From Leucobacter viscericola (lineage in GTDB: Bacteria > Actinomycetota > Actinomycetes > Actinomycetales > Microbacteriaceae): a stretch of 64,000 bases of DNA. The position numbers and the translations under genes are program-made. Positions 53,086 through 64,000 of the stretch are shown piece by piece (the first letter of the stretch is position 1; every line of letters begins with the position of its first letter). The stretch covers positions 496,001-560,000 of the forward strand of contig NZ_CP049863.1 in assembly GCF_011299575.1 (NCBI RefSeq). Direction: 5' to 3'. The notes beneath the pieces were generated by a model that saw only the letters and a program-made list of their open reading frames with translations, had not been told where the DNA came from and searched no databases.

Positions 53086-53721
53086 CTATCTCTGAGCGGG
53101 CTGGCCGGGGCCTGAGCCTGCCCGGGTGCCGTCAATGTTCCACAGCCCTGAACAGCCGCGGCGATGGCTGGTGACCAGATGAACGTCAACAATTCCAATT
53201 GCGGTCATGAGCGCGTACATCATTGTTGGCCCGACAAAGCTAAAGCCGCGTCGTTTCAGCTCTCGGGCGAGTTCCGTAGCCTCCGCTGAGGTGGTTGGTA
53301 CCTCGTCATCCGAGACCGGGCTCGGAGAGGTTTGTGGTTGATAAGCCCAGACCAGCTGAGCAAGGTCGGTGCCCTCTTCGCGTAGCCGCTGAGTCGCTTG
53401 AGCGTTAGTGATCGCCGCTTCGATTTTTCGGCGGTTTCTAATGATGCCGGTGTCTTGCATGAGCGACTCAACCCGAGCATCATCAAATTCAGCGACCCTG
53501 TCGACGTCGAAGCCCACAAACGCGCTGCGGAAGCCTTCTCGTCGGCGCAGAATCGTGCTCCAGGAGAGCCCAGCTTGGAATGCCTCAAGCGTCAACCGCT
53601 CGAATACCCCGGCTTCGTCGCGAACGGGCATTCCCCACTCAGTGTCGTAGTACTCCTGCATCAGCGGGTCAGTATTGGCCCAGGCCGCACGAATAAGGGG
53701 CGAGGAAGTTGCTTCTGGCAT
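53086..53721 (-). CDS. tag: DNA-3-methyladenine glycosylase I (Tag) lacking most zinc-snap ligands
   Basis: A 211-residue Tag-family base-excision enzyme. The 3-methyladenine pocket is intact in LEAFQAGLSWSTILRRREGF (catalytic-region Glu and Trp), and NRRKIEAAITNAQA and GFSFVGPTMMYALMTAIGIV follow. In the E. coli enzyme zinc is held by Cys4, His17, His175 and Cys179. Here the aligned residues are Ala12, Tyr25, the His of VDVHLV, and Ser, so three of the four ligands are missing. It may fold without zinc. ATG 53721 is chosen by the family N terminus. It is inserted between ligA and gatC, genes that are often closer together in relatives. Confidence 0.92.
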   Translation of the reverse strand: MPEATSSPLIRAAWANTDPLMQEYYDTEWGMPVRDEAGVFERLTLEAFQAGLSWSTILRRREGFRSAFVGFDVDRVAEFDDARVESLMQDTGIIRNRRKIEAAITNAQATQRLREEGTDLAQLVWAYQPQTSPSPVSDDEVPTTSAEATELARELKRRGFSFVGPTMMYALMTAIGIVDVHLVTSHRRGCSGLWNIDGTRAGSGPGQPAQR

Positions 53722-53886
53722 CGTGTAGTTACCTCTCTGTCTCAGGTGTGTTCTGAAACATGAGTCAGTTGGTGTGGAGTTGTCGATGGGACCCACAGAC
53801 CACTCTAGGCAGAATGAAATTTGCCGTGGGCCGCTCCCGCAAATCTGTGGATAACTCGGCCGAGTGCGCTCCTGTGGAGGACTCAA

Positions 53887-57401
<3,515 letters not shown>

Positions 57402-57411
57402 CCGAGCAAGT

Positions 57412-58596
57412 TTAGTTCAGTCCGGCTGATCGTGCCCGCTCTAGTGCACTGGGGAGTGCCGCGAGTAAACTATCCACTTCTGCCTCCCGCGTGTCGGCCC
57501 CGAGCGTAAAACGCAGCGCCCCCGCAGCCTCCGCTTCGGTGAGGCCCATGGCAAGCAAAACGTGCGAGATTTCTGCGACTCCCGCCTGGCACGCGGAACC
57601 CACCGACACAGAAACTCCAGCCGCGTCAAGCAAAAACACGAGCGAATCGCCCTGACAGCCAGGAAAGGTGAAGTGGGCGTTGCCCGGCACACGGGTGTGT
57701 TCAGTGCTGGTTCCCCGCAACACGGCCGAGGGATCAATCTCGCGAACGCCCGCAACTAATCGATCGCGCAATCGTGCGAGCCGGGCAGTTCGCTCAGGAT
57801 CAGGCACCCCGTTCTCCCCCAGAGCAACATCCAGGGCCGCCGCAAACGCGACAGCCCCCGCAACGTTTTGTGACCCAGAACGCGCGCGCTGCTGCGAACC
57901 ACCGTGCAGCAGCGAATCGGCGACGGTGCGACGCCCCAGAACCAACGCACCGACCCCCACCGGTCCCCCGATTTTGTGGGCCGACACACTCAACGCAGAA
58001 GCACTCGACGCGGCAAAGTCAATCGGAACCTGCCCTAGCGCTGCCACGGCATCCACATGGCTCGGTATTCCGGCGGCCTCAGCGATCCCGCACAGTTCGG
58101 CGACGGGCAGGATCGATCCCACCTCGTTGTTGACCCACAAGAACGAAATCAGTGTAACGTTCTCGGCACCAGCCTGCTCGATCGCGCGAGACAGCGTCGA
58201 GGGTTGGAGCACACCGTCTGCATCAATCGGCAACCACACCACTTCAGCGCCCTGGCTGTCGCGCAGCCACTCGGCTGCCTCGATCGTCGCGTGGTGCTCT
58301 CCCTGGGCAACAAGCACAATGGGTCCGGATCCGGCACGCCTGCGGGCCCAATAGATGCCCTTCAGCGCGAGGTTGACCGCTTCTGTGCCCCCGGCAGTGA
58401 GAGTGACCTCTGCAGCGTCGCAGCCGAGGGCTCCGGCGATGCGCTCACGCGCCGATTCCAGAAGCTCACTTGCCTGCTGGCCGTGCGCGTGTGTGGATGC
58501 CGGATTGCCGACACTTCGCAGTGCCTCGGTGTACGCCTCAAGCACGACCTCCGGCATCGGCGAGGTCGCCGCGTGGTCAAGGTACGCGCGGGCCAT
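57412..58596 (-). CDS. Cysteine desulfurase (NifS/IscS family)
   Basis: A 394-residue PLP enzyme releasing sulfur from cysteine as a persulfide. Features: [36 protein letters not shown], the PLP lysine in [16 protein letters not shown] and the catalytic cysteine in [20 protein letters not shown]. It starts at ATG 58596. In this position, directly before mnmA, it probably supplies sulfur for tRNA thiolation and perhaps other cofactors. No Fe-S scaffold genes are adjacent. Confidence 0.95.
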   Translation of the reverse strand: MARAYLDHAATSPMPEVVLEAYTEALRSVGNPASTHAHGQQASELLESARERIAGALGCDAAEVTLTAGGTEAVNLALKGIYWARRRAGSGPIVLVAQGEHHATIEAAEWLRDSQGAEVVWLPIDADGVLQPSTLSRAIEQAGAENVTLISFLWVNNEVGSILPVAELCGIAEAAGIPSHVDAVAALGQVPIDFAASSASALSVSAHKIGGPVGVGALVLGRRTVADSLLHGGSQQRARSGSQNVAGAVAFAAALDVALGENGVPDPERTARLARLRDRLVAGVREIDPSAVLRGTSTEHTRVPGNAHFTFPGCQGDSLVFLLDAAGVSVSVGSACQAGVAEISHVLLAMGLTEAEAAGALRFTLGADTREAEVDSLLAALPSALERARSAGLN

Positions 58597-58601
58597 TGGA
58601 C

Positions 58602-59570
58602 TCAGTACAGCAGATTCGCGAGACGACCCCGCGCTGCAATCACGCGCGGATCAGCGGGCCCGACCACTTCAAACAGTTCGAGCAGCCGCTCACGAATGAC
58701 GGTACGCCCATCGGTGTCGCTTGCTGCAAACAGTTCGAGCAGCCGCAAAAAGGCATCCTCGACGTGTCCACCCGAAAGATCCAGATCGGCCACTCGCAGC
58801 TGCGCCTGCAGGTCTTCCGGCTGGGCTGCGGCCTCGGCACGCACCTGCTCGAGTGTGAGCCCTTCCAAGCGCTGCAGAAGCTTCATCTGCACGAGAGCTG
58901 CGCGGGCCTCGGCATCGGCCGGAGCCTTACGCAGCACGTCTTCCCACTCAGCAACCGCTGCGGCATAGTCCCCACGCTCCGCAGCTTCCACCGCTGCGAG
59001 GTGCGCGGGAGGAATCTGAGGCTCTGCGGGCTCGCTCGGCGCATCGGTGGCGCCCTCATCTGCAGGTGCGTTGACGCGCCCAACGACACCCTGCTGCTCA
59101 GCGAGCTGCAGGAGCTGCGCGTACAGTTCACGAAGTTGTTCAGCGGGAATCTCTCCCTGGAACAGCGGTACGGGTCGGCCACCAACAAGTGCCACAACGG
59201 TCGGGATCGACTGCGCCTGGAACGCCTGAGCAAGCCCCGGGTTCGCGTCAACGTCGACCCTCGCAAGCAGCACGCGACCGGCGAATTCTCGGGTCACCTG
59301 CTCGACCAGGGGGCTCAGTGCCTTGCTCGGCTCTGACCAACCAGCCCACAGCAGCACCACAACCGGCACCACCGAGGAGAGCTGGGCGACCTGTTCGAAC
59401 CCCGCGTCTGTCACATCGATTACCAGCGCAGGAACATCAACAACCTGCGGTGCACCCTCAGGCGCACCGGGTACCGCCGCCGTCGCAGCACCCTGGTTTC
59501 GCGCTGCCGCGAGGTGGCTGAGGTCGATCCCGCCGCCAGGAATCCGTTCCGGCATCTGCTGCGGTGTCAT
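58602..59570 (-). CDS. Thioredoxin-like TPR protein (YbbN/CnoX type) without redox cysteines
   Basis: A 322-residue protein. An N-terminal thioredoxin fold (about residues 45-160) is followed by TPR-like helices (about 195-322; AAVEAAERGDYAAAVAEWEDVLR and later repeats). The CxxC motif is gone: the active-site segment reads LLWAGWSEPSK, with Ser at both Cys positions. YbbN proteins act as co-chaperones for protein folding, and redox activity is not expected here. The gene starts 3 bp into the end of the upstream gene (59567-59570 overlap). Confidence 0.88.
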   Translation of the reverse strand: MTPQQMPERIPGGGIDLSHLAAARNQGAATAAVPGAPEGAPQVVDVPALVIDVTDAGFEQVAQLSSVVPVVVLLWAGWSEPSKALSPLVEQVTREFAGRVLLARVDVDANPGLAQAFQAQSIPTVVALVGGRPVPLFQGEIPAEQLRELYAQLLQLAEQQGVVGRVNAPADEGATDAPSEPAEPQIPPAHLAAVEAAERGDYAAAVAEWEDVLRKAPADAEARAALVQMKLLQRLEGLTLEQVRAEAAAQPEDLQAQLRVADLDLSGGHVEDAFLRLLELFAASDTDGRTVIRERLLELFEVVGPADPRVIAARGRLANLLY

Positions 59571-61417
59571 AGTGAATTCCTCGCTCCCACAAGCTCGCTG
59601 GTTACACCGAGCAGCTCGATCTTTTTATGTTCAGACTTGTTCGGCACAAAAAAGAGCATCTGATGCGCAACCTCTTGCACGAGCACGTCTTGCTCACCGG
59701 TGAGGCCCGAAAGCGCAGTCACTGCCCCCGCGGCCTGTGGTTTGAAGCGTCCCCCGGCGGAGTCAACAATCTGTTCCTCAATGACGGTAGTTGCCACGAG
59801 TGCACCGCCCACACCCGTCGACAGTGCGACGGGCTCCAGGTCACCCTGGCGAGCCTGCACCGAGAACTTCATCGTCTGACCCTTGGCATCGGACTCCTGT
59901 TGCGCCTTCTGCGCGCGGGCGAGCCCGTAGTTGTCAAGAAGCGTGTCGGTGGTGAGGTCGAAGGAATCCGCTTCGGGAGCCTCCTTGCCGTTCTGCAACA
60001 CGTTGGCGTAGGCGGTCCCCACCTCTCCAGGAGGCAGCTCAAGTGATTCCAGGTCATTCGAAAGAAGCGCGGTTCCGTCTTCGGCCGGCGCGGCCTGAGG
60101 CATCGAAATACCGCCTCGCAACGCAATCACACGAGATGTGAGGTAGTTCTCCTGTGGGGTCTCCTGCGTCAGAATGAGCGCGAGTGACGGCGAAGATCCT
60201 TCTTTGCTCTCGTCTTTACCCTGTGTATTCGCATCGTCTTTAGACTCAGACGCGACCGTCATGAACATCGTGCGCGGCCACGAGTCGGTGGTCTGCACCA
60301 GTTCGTAGTCCAGACGATCTTTTGTAATACGAGGGGGCACAACTCCGTAATCAGGAATGGCCTTACGAATGGTGTAGTTCGCGGTGCGCTGGGCGAGAGC
60401 GTCCCCGTCAAAGCGGGGCTTCAATGCCTCTGCATCAAGCGAATCGTCACCGGCGCCCGCAACTTCCGAAACCTGATCCGCAATACGGTCCATCTGCCCC
60501 TCGGTCACCGGCACAGGCGGAAGGGCGGTAGTGGAATCTTTGGTGGGTGCCGTCTTCGTTGGCTGCGGGGAGAAGTCTGGCCAGTAGCTCGCGGAGCACC
60601 CGCTAAGACCCAAGGCCACAACTAGGCCCAGGGCCGGGATCGTGCCTCGTCGAAGTGCCCGCATCGGTGCAACGGGAGGTTCCACACTCGATTTCACGGT
60701 GCCAGCTTTCTTGTTTCGCCTACGAAACGCGTTTCGAATGCCCTGGAAAGGCCCGCGGCGCCCGCGGCGTGGCCCAAGACCACGGCGATCGTGGTCAACC
60801 GCAAACAGATAGAGCAGACCACCAATCACGGCAAATAGACCTCCAGCTGCAAGCAGCGGCCCCGCCCAGGGGGTCGTGCGATCCTGAACCCACACGAGTG
60901 AGACGTCGCTCGGCACCGGCTTCACACCGTTGGAGGCGATCAGCACAGATTGATCCTCTGCGAGCGCAACAGGCACACGCAGCGTCTCTTTTTCGGTCCC
61001 GCTGCCCTGGTTTTTAATCGATCGTGATTCGAGCCACAAATCGCTTCCCCGCGGATCGATGGGACTCATGTCTTCGCCGTCTTCAGCGGCACTCGATGCG
61101 GCGACGTGCGCGCTGAGTACCTTCTCTTTATTCTGGTCAACAGAGAGTTCAGCGTGAGCAAATGGAGCGAGCCACCCCTGTACATCTCGAGTTGCTCCGG
61201 TTGAGACAAAAGCCTCGGATCCTCGCACGACGACGTTTGCCTGGCCGGGCACTTTGGCGAACTCCTTGCCGTCGATGGCCGCGTATCCCGTCTCAGATTT
61301 GATTTGGACGGGGTAACTGATCTCCGCGGGTCCGGCAAGAAAAGTGCGCTGCCCAATACCCAACAACAGCAACACGCCGGAGATCACGAGTGCCGCAATC
61401 GCAAGCACATATCGCAC
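59567..61417 (-). CDS. Membrane protein fused to an internal lipoprotein-like signal, function unknown
   Basis: A 616-residue protein that I do not recognise as a known enzyme. Residues 1-28 are a TM helix. Residues about 30-180 form an extracytoplasmic domain, followed by a second TM helix at about 186-207. A basic region (RRGLGPRRGRR) leads to a segment like a complete lipoprotein signal: MRALRRGTIPALGLVVALGLSGC with a lipobox-like LSGC (Cys 274). The remaining 340 residues are exported-like and polar. The TM order suggests that the C-terminal domain lies outside. An ATG exists at the internal signal (60664) but without a Shine-Dalgarno. It is adjacent to the YbbN-like gene and overlaps it by 4 bp; divergent from the coiled-coil gene. 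Confidence 0.75.
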   Translation of the reverse strand: MRYVLAIAALVISGVLLLLGIGQRTFLAGPAEISYPVQIKSETGYAAIDGKEFAKVPGQANVVVRGSEAFVSTGATRDVQGWLAPFAHAELSVDQNKEKVLSAHVAASSAAEDGEDMSPIDPRGSDLWLESRSIKNQGSGTEKETLRVPVALAEDQSVLIASNGVKPVPSDVSLVWVQDRTTPWAGPLLAAGGLFAVIGGLLYLFAVDHDRRGLGPRRGRRGPFQGIRNAFRRRNKKAGTVKSSVEPPVAPMRALRRGTIPALGLVVALGLSGCSASYWPDFSPQPTKTAPTKDSTTALPPVPVTEGQMDRIADQVSEVAGAGDDSLDAEALKPRFDGDALAQRTANYTIRKAIPDYGVVPPRITKDRLDYELVQTTDSWPRTMFMTVASESKDDANTQGKDESKEGSSPSLALILTQETPQENYLTSRVIALRGGISMPQAAPAEDGTALLSNDLESLELPPGEVGTAYANVLQNGKEAPEADSFDLTTDTLLDNYGLARAQKAQQESDAKGQTMKFSVQARQGDLEPVALSTGVGGALVATTVIEEQIVDSAGGRFKPQAAGAVTALSGLTGEQDVLVQEVAHQMLFFVPNKSEHKKIELLGVTSELVGARNSL

Positions 61418-61676
61418 GGGGGCTCCTCACTACATGGAGCCTGAGCCGCGCTTTCCAAGTGGGAGCGACGACACAGACAAAGATTTCAACGTTTAACGCT
61501 ACCGGAGCTTTCCGAGGAAGAGATGAACATCTTGCAGCGCGGCGCGCAACCACACCCTTCGATCCGCTCTGCAATTTACATACGCAACTCATTAATTAGT
61601 CTATTATGTGTACTTGTATGCCCACGCGCGGATTTCGCTGCGATGGAGCTGAGTTTTCGTCTTACCCGGAGGCCTC

Positions 61677-64000
61677 GTGTCTGAACCAGCCCAGCAATTT
61701 TCCCAAGCCTTCCGCGGTTACAACCGCGAAGAGGTCGATGAGCGAGTTTCTGCTCTCACCGGGCACATCGGCACGTTGCAGACCCACCTCGAAGCGCTAC
61801 AGCTCGCGCACCAGCAGGCGACCCAGGTAGGCCAGGAGCAGCGCCAGCTCGTCGCCGACCTGCAAGAGCAGGTTGCCGAACTCGGTGCGAGCGGCTACTC
61901 CGGCCTCGGTCTCAGGGTCGAAAAGAGCCTGCAGGTTGCTGAGGATCACGCCCAGCGCCTCATGGCGCAGGCGGATCTCGACGCAGAGAAGCTGCGCAAC
62001 TCTTCAGAAGAAGAGAGCACCAGGGTTCTTACCCAGGCTCAGCGGCGCGCAGACGAGATGCTCGCTTCGGCGCACGAGCAGGCCGAGATCTTGATTACGG
62101 GTGTGCGCACCGACGTTGCCCAGCAGTCAGCTGAGGCAAACGCCGAGCGCGAGCGACTGCTTGAAGAGGCGCGTCGCTCGGCAGAGCTCGCACGCAGCTC
62201 GGCAGAGCGCGAGGCAGCTACCGAGCGCGAAACCTCGGAGCGGGACGCACGCGCGAAGCTAGCCCAGGCAACAGCCGAAGCAGAGCGCATTACGGCCGAG
62301 GCCCAGGCAGCGGCGAATGAACTGCGTGAGCAGACCGAGAAGCAAGCCGAGGCATTCGAGCGTCAGCGGGCAGAAGACACCCGCGAAGCTGAACTTGAGC
62401 GCGCCCGCCTCACCCAGGAGGGCGAGCGGGCCCGTGCCGAGTTTGAGGCAAAGCGCCAGCGCGAAGAGTCAGAGCTCGAAGAGCGCTACACCGAGCGCGA
62501 GCGAGAGCTAGAAGCAGGCATCGCGGCTCAGCGTCGTTCGCTTGAGGCGGAGATGCAAAACCTTCGCGGCCAGATCGCCCAGGAACGCGCCGAGCATGAC
62601 GAGGCGCTCACGAGCGAGCGCGAGCTGCACGAGCAGAAGATCGCGTCAGAACTGCAGACCCACACGGATCGTATTACGCAGGAGCGATTCCAGCACGAGG
62701 CAACTATTTCGCGCGAGCTAGAAGCTCAGAAGAGCGAACTCGCAACTCTCGCTGACCAGGGTGCGCGCGAGCGCGCACGCGCCAACGAGCAGGCAGCAAC
62801 TGAGCGCCAGGATCTGCGAGCCTCTGCAGAGGAGCAGCTCGCGGCAGCCAAGGCCGCACAGGAGCAGCAGCTTGCAGCCGAACTCGCCGCACACCAAGAA
62901 CGCATCGAAGAGGAGCGCACGCACCACGACTTCGAACTGGCGGAAGAACGCCGCACCCACGACGAGAACCTGCGCTCGGAAGCGCTGGAACATGACGTGC
63001 GCCTGCGCAACACCGAGGAGGCGCAGCAGGTCAAACTTGCTGCCGAGCTCAATGCTCACAATTCCCGCCTGTCGCAAGAGCTAGAAGCGCACAACACGGC
63101 AATTGCCGAGGAGCGCGAAGCACACGAGGCCGCACTCCACTCCGAGCGCACAAGCCAGGAAGCCGCGCTCCACGCCGAGCGCACGCACCACGAAGCCCAG
63201 ATTCGGGCCGAGCGCGAGGCACACGAAGCGCAGATTCACTCGGAGCGCGAAGCGCACGAGGCACAGATCCACTCGGAACGCGAAGCGCACGAAGCCCGGA
63301 TTGGTGGCGAACTCGCCGCCCACCAGGATCGCCTCATCGCCGAGTGGAACGAGCAGCGGGAGAAAATCGCTGCTGAACTCGCGACCCACGAGCAGAACGT
63401 TGAGAACGCTCGCCACCAGCTGGAGCGCGAGCTGGCCGCAGAACGAACCACGCACGAAGGACGCATGTCCGACGAAACCACCGTGCACGAGGAGCGCATC
63501 GCGGCTCAGCTGCGGGAGCACCAGCAGCGCCTCGACGACGAACGCTCCGCAGCCGAAACTCAGGCACGTATCGAGCGCGAAGAGGCCGCCGCAGCACTGG
63601 GTCTGCAGCGCGAAGAGCTCGAACTGCAAATCGAGCGCGAGCGCAGCAAACTCGCGGCAGACATTGCCCGCGAGCAAGAGGAACAGGCCCGCATCATTGC
63701 GGCAGAGTCTGAGCAGCACCGCGCGAACCTCGCCCAGCAGCAGGAAGCCGCGACGGCAGCCATCGACCGCGAGGTCGCAGCAAAGCGTGCCGCGGTAACC
63801 GAAGAGACAGACCTGCTGCGCGCAAACACGGTCGAAGAACTCGCCGAGTACCGTTCTCAAGAAGAGGCCCGCCTCGCGGCGGCGCGTGCAGAAACTGAGG
63901 ACCACGTCCGCGAGCTGCGCGAGCGCATTGAGCACGACACGCTCGAGTTCAACACCTCGTCGACCCAACAGCGCGAACAACTCGAGCAGGATCTGGCCGC
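61677..64000 (+). CDS. Large DivIVA-like coiled-coil protein (polarity/cytoskeleton type), 3' end cut off
   Basis: At least 774 codons without a stop before the window edge. The N terminus, FSQAFRGYNREEVDERVSALTGH, matches the membrane- and pole-binding DivIVA type (RGYxxxEVD). Almost everything after residue 35 is alanine-, glutamate-, arginine- and glutamine-rich coiled coil without prolines. A run of 11-residue repeats is at codons 478-544. Proteins of this design, such as Scy and FilP of Streptomyces, organise polar growth and division; that role is inferred. GTG 61677 has GGAGG four bases upstream, slightly close. Upstream 61418-61676 is a 259-bp divergent intergenic region with a -10-like TATTAT at 61602-61607. 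Confidence 0.85.
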   Translation, partial: MSEPAQQFSQAFRGYNREEVDERVSALTGHIGTLQTHLEALQLAHQQATQVGQEQRQLVADLQEQVAELGASGYSGLGLRVEKSLQVAEDHAQRLMAQADLDAEKLRNSSEEESTRVLTQAQRRADEMLASAHEQAEILITGVRTDVAQQSAEANAERERLLEEARRSAELARSSAEREAATERETSERDARAKLAQATAEAERITAEAQAAANELREQTEKQAEAFERQRAEDTREAELERARLTQEGERARAEFEAKRQREESELEERYTERERELEAGIAAQRRSLEAEMQNLRGQIAQERAEHDEALTSERELHEQKIASELQTHTDRITQERFQHEATISRELEAQKSELATLADQGARERARANEQAATERQDLRASAEEQLAAAKAAQEQQLAAELAAHQERIEEERTHHDFELAEERRTHDENLRSEALEHDVRLRNTEEAQQVKLAAELNAHNSRLSQELEAHNTAIAEEREAHEAALHSERTSQEAALHAERTHHEAQIRAEREAHEAQIHSEREAHEAQIHSEREAHEARIGGELAAHQDRLIAEWNEQREKIAAELATHEQNVENARHQLERELAAERTTHEGRMSDETTVHEERIAAQLREHQQRLDDERSAAETQARIEREEAAAALGLQREELELQIERERSKLAADIAREQEEQARIIAAESEQHRANLAQQQEAATAAIDREVAAKRAAVTEETDLLRANTVEELAEYRSQEEARLAAARAETEDHVRELRERIEHDTLEFNTSSTQQREQLEQDLA
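63108..63308 (+). repeat. Tandem 33-bp repeats coding an 11-residue (hendecad) coiled-coil repeat
   Basis: Six successive units of 33 bp encode xEREAHEAQIH-type repeats (for example SEREAHEAQIH twice in a row), with near-identical DNA in the last three units (about 63207-63305). Eleven-residue spacing corresponds to three helical turns and is typical of slightly right-handed coiled coils. Confidence 0.8.

Noticed and set aside
60664..60664. Separate lipoprotein gene starting inside the 616-residue protein
   Set aside because: An ATG exists at the internal lipobox signal, but no Shine-Dalgarno lies upstream. A single fused gene is the simpler reading; the question is kept as a finding.

Overview
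The window looks like chromosome of a high-GC Gram-positive actinobacterium. The best fit is the family Microbacteriaceae, possibly a Leucobacter-like genus; that assignment is inferred from gene content, not from a marker comparison. Supporting signs are high-GC codon use, a CPWC DsbA-family protein of the mycothiol-dependent type, the clpS-DUF2017 pair, the pepN/mscS/truncated-globin cluster, cell-wall proteins ending in LAxTG sorting signals, leaderless GTG/ATG starts and many 4-bp ATGA/GTGA overlaps. The window holds 50 protein genes, two of them cut by the window ends, plus one 19-codon candidate leader ORF and three tRNAs (Leu-UAG, Arg-UCU, His-GUG). I saw no rRNA, CRISPR array, insertion sequence or prophage. 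No gene-free stretch exceeds 300 bp.

Layout. 1-4.4 kb: a 5' portion of terC behind a yybP-ykoY-type manganese riboswitch (minus strand), a UPF0114 membrane protein, tRNA-Leu, a siderophore-interacting flavoprotein, an NAD-dependent epimerase-like protein and an exported HNH (DUF1524) nuclease. 4.5-9.6 kb: an envelope block with an internalin-like LRR wall protein, a small exported protein, an LCP ligase, an FtsW/RodA-type SEDS protein and YaeQ. 9.7-13.6 kb: a PadR regulator with a strong palindromic operator, an ABC1/AarF kinase-like protein, and mgtE behind a roughly 205-nt leader. 13.6-23.5 kb, mostly minus strand: a 68-nt hairpin, a kinase-like/M23-like/aminotransferase triple-domain protein, then rdgB-rph-murI, rnhB-lepB, rplS, a Nei/Fpg glycosylase, rpiB and a DsbA-like reductase. 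23.5-28.2 kb: pepN-mscS-globin and a LysE exporter. 28.2-37 kb: an accessory surface region with an RCC1/Ig-repeat wall protein, tRNA-Arg, arylamine N-acetyltransferase, an HTH-STAND regulator and a CshA/GEVED/DUF11 adhesin-like protein. 37-49.6 kb: two MFS exporters, two TetR regulators, deformylase, oligoribonuclease, tRNA-His, a zincin-clpS-DUF2017 operon, dinB, glpD-glpK and a DUF2165 membrane protein. 49.6-61.4 kb, minus strand: gatB-gatA-gatC, tag, ligA, mnmA, cysteine desulfurase, a YbbN-like protein and a membrane/lipoprotein fusion. 61.7 kb to the end: a large DivIVA-like coiled-coil protein cut by the window edge.

How the parts work together. Three proteins end in LA(Q/V/T)TG plus a transmembrane helix and a basic tail, so the host should carry a class E-type sortase; none is in the window. 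The cysteine desulfurase, MnmA and GatCAB genes serve tRNA modification and charging. RdgB, Rph, MurI, RNase HII, LepB and L19 form a housekeeping block. Regulation can be read directly at several places: the terC riboswitch, the 32-bp PadR palindrome, operator/promoter overlaps at both TetR genes, and a leader ORF in front of mgtE whose 3' end can pair with the mgtE Shine-Dalgarno sequence.
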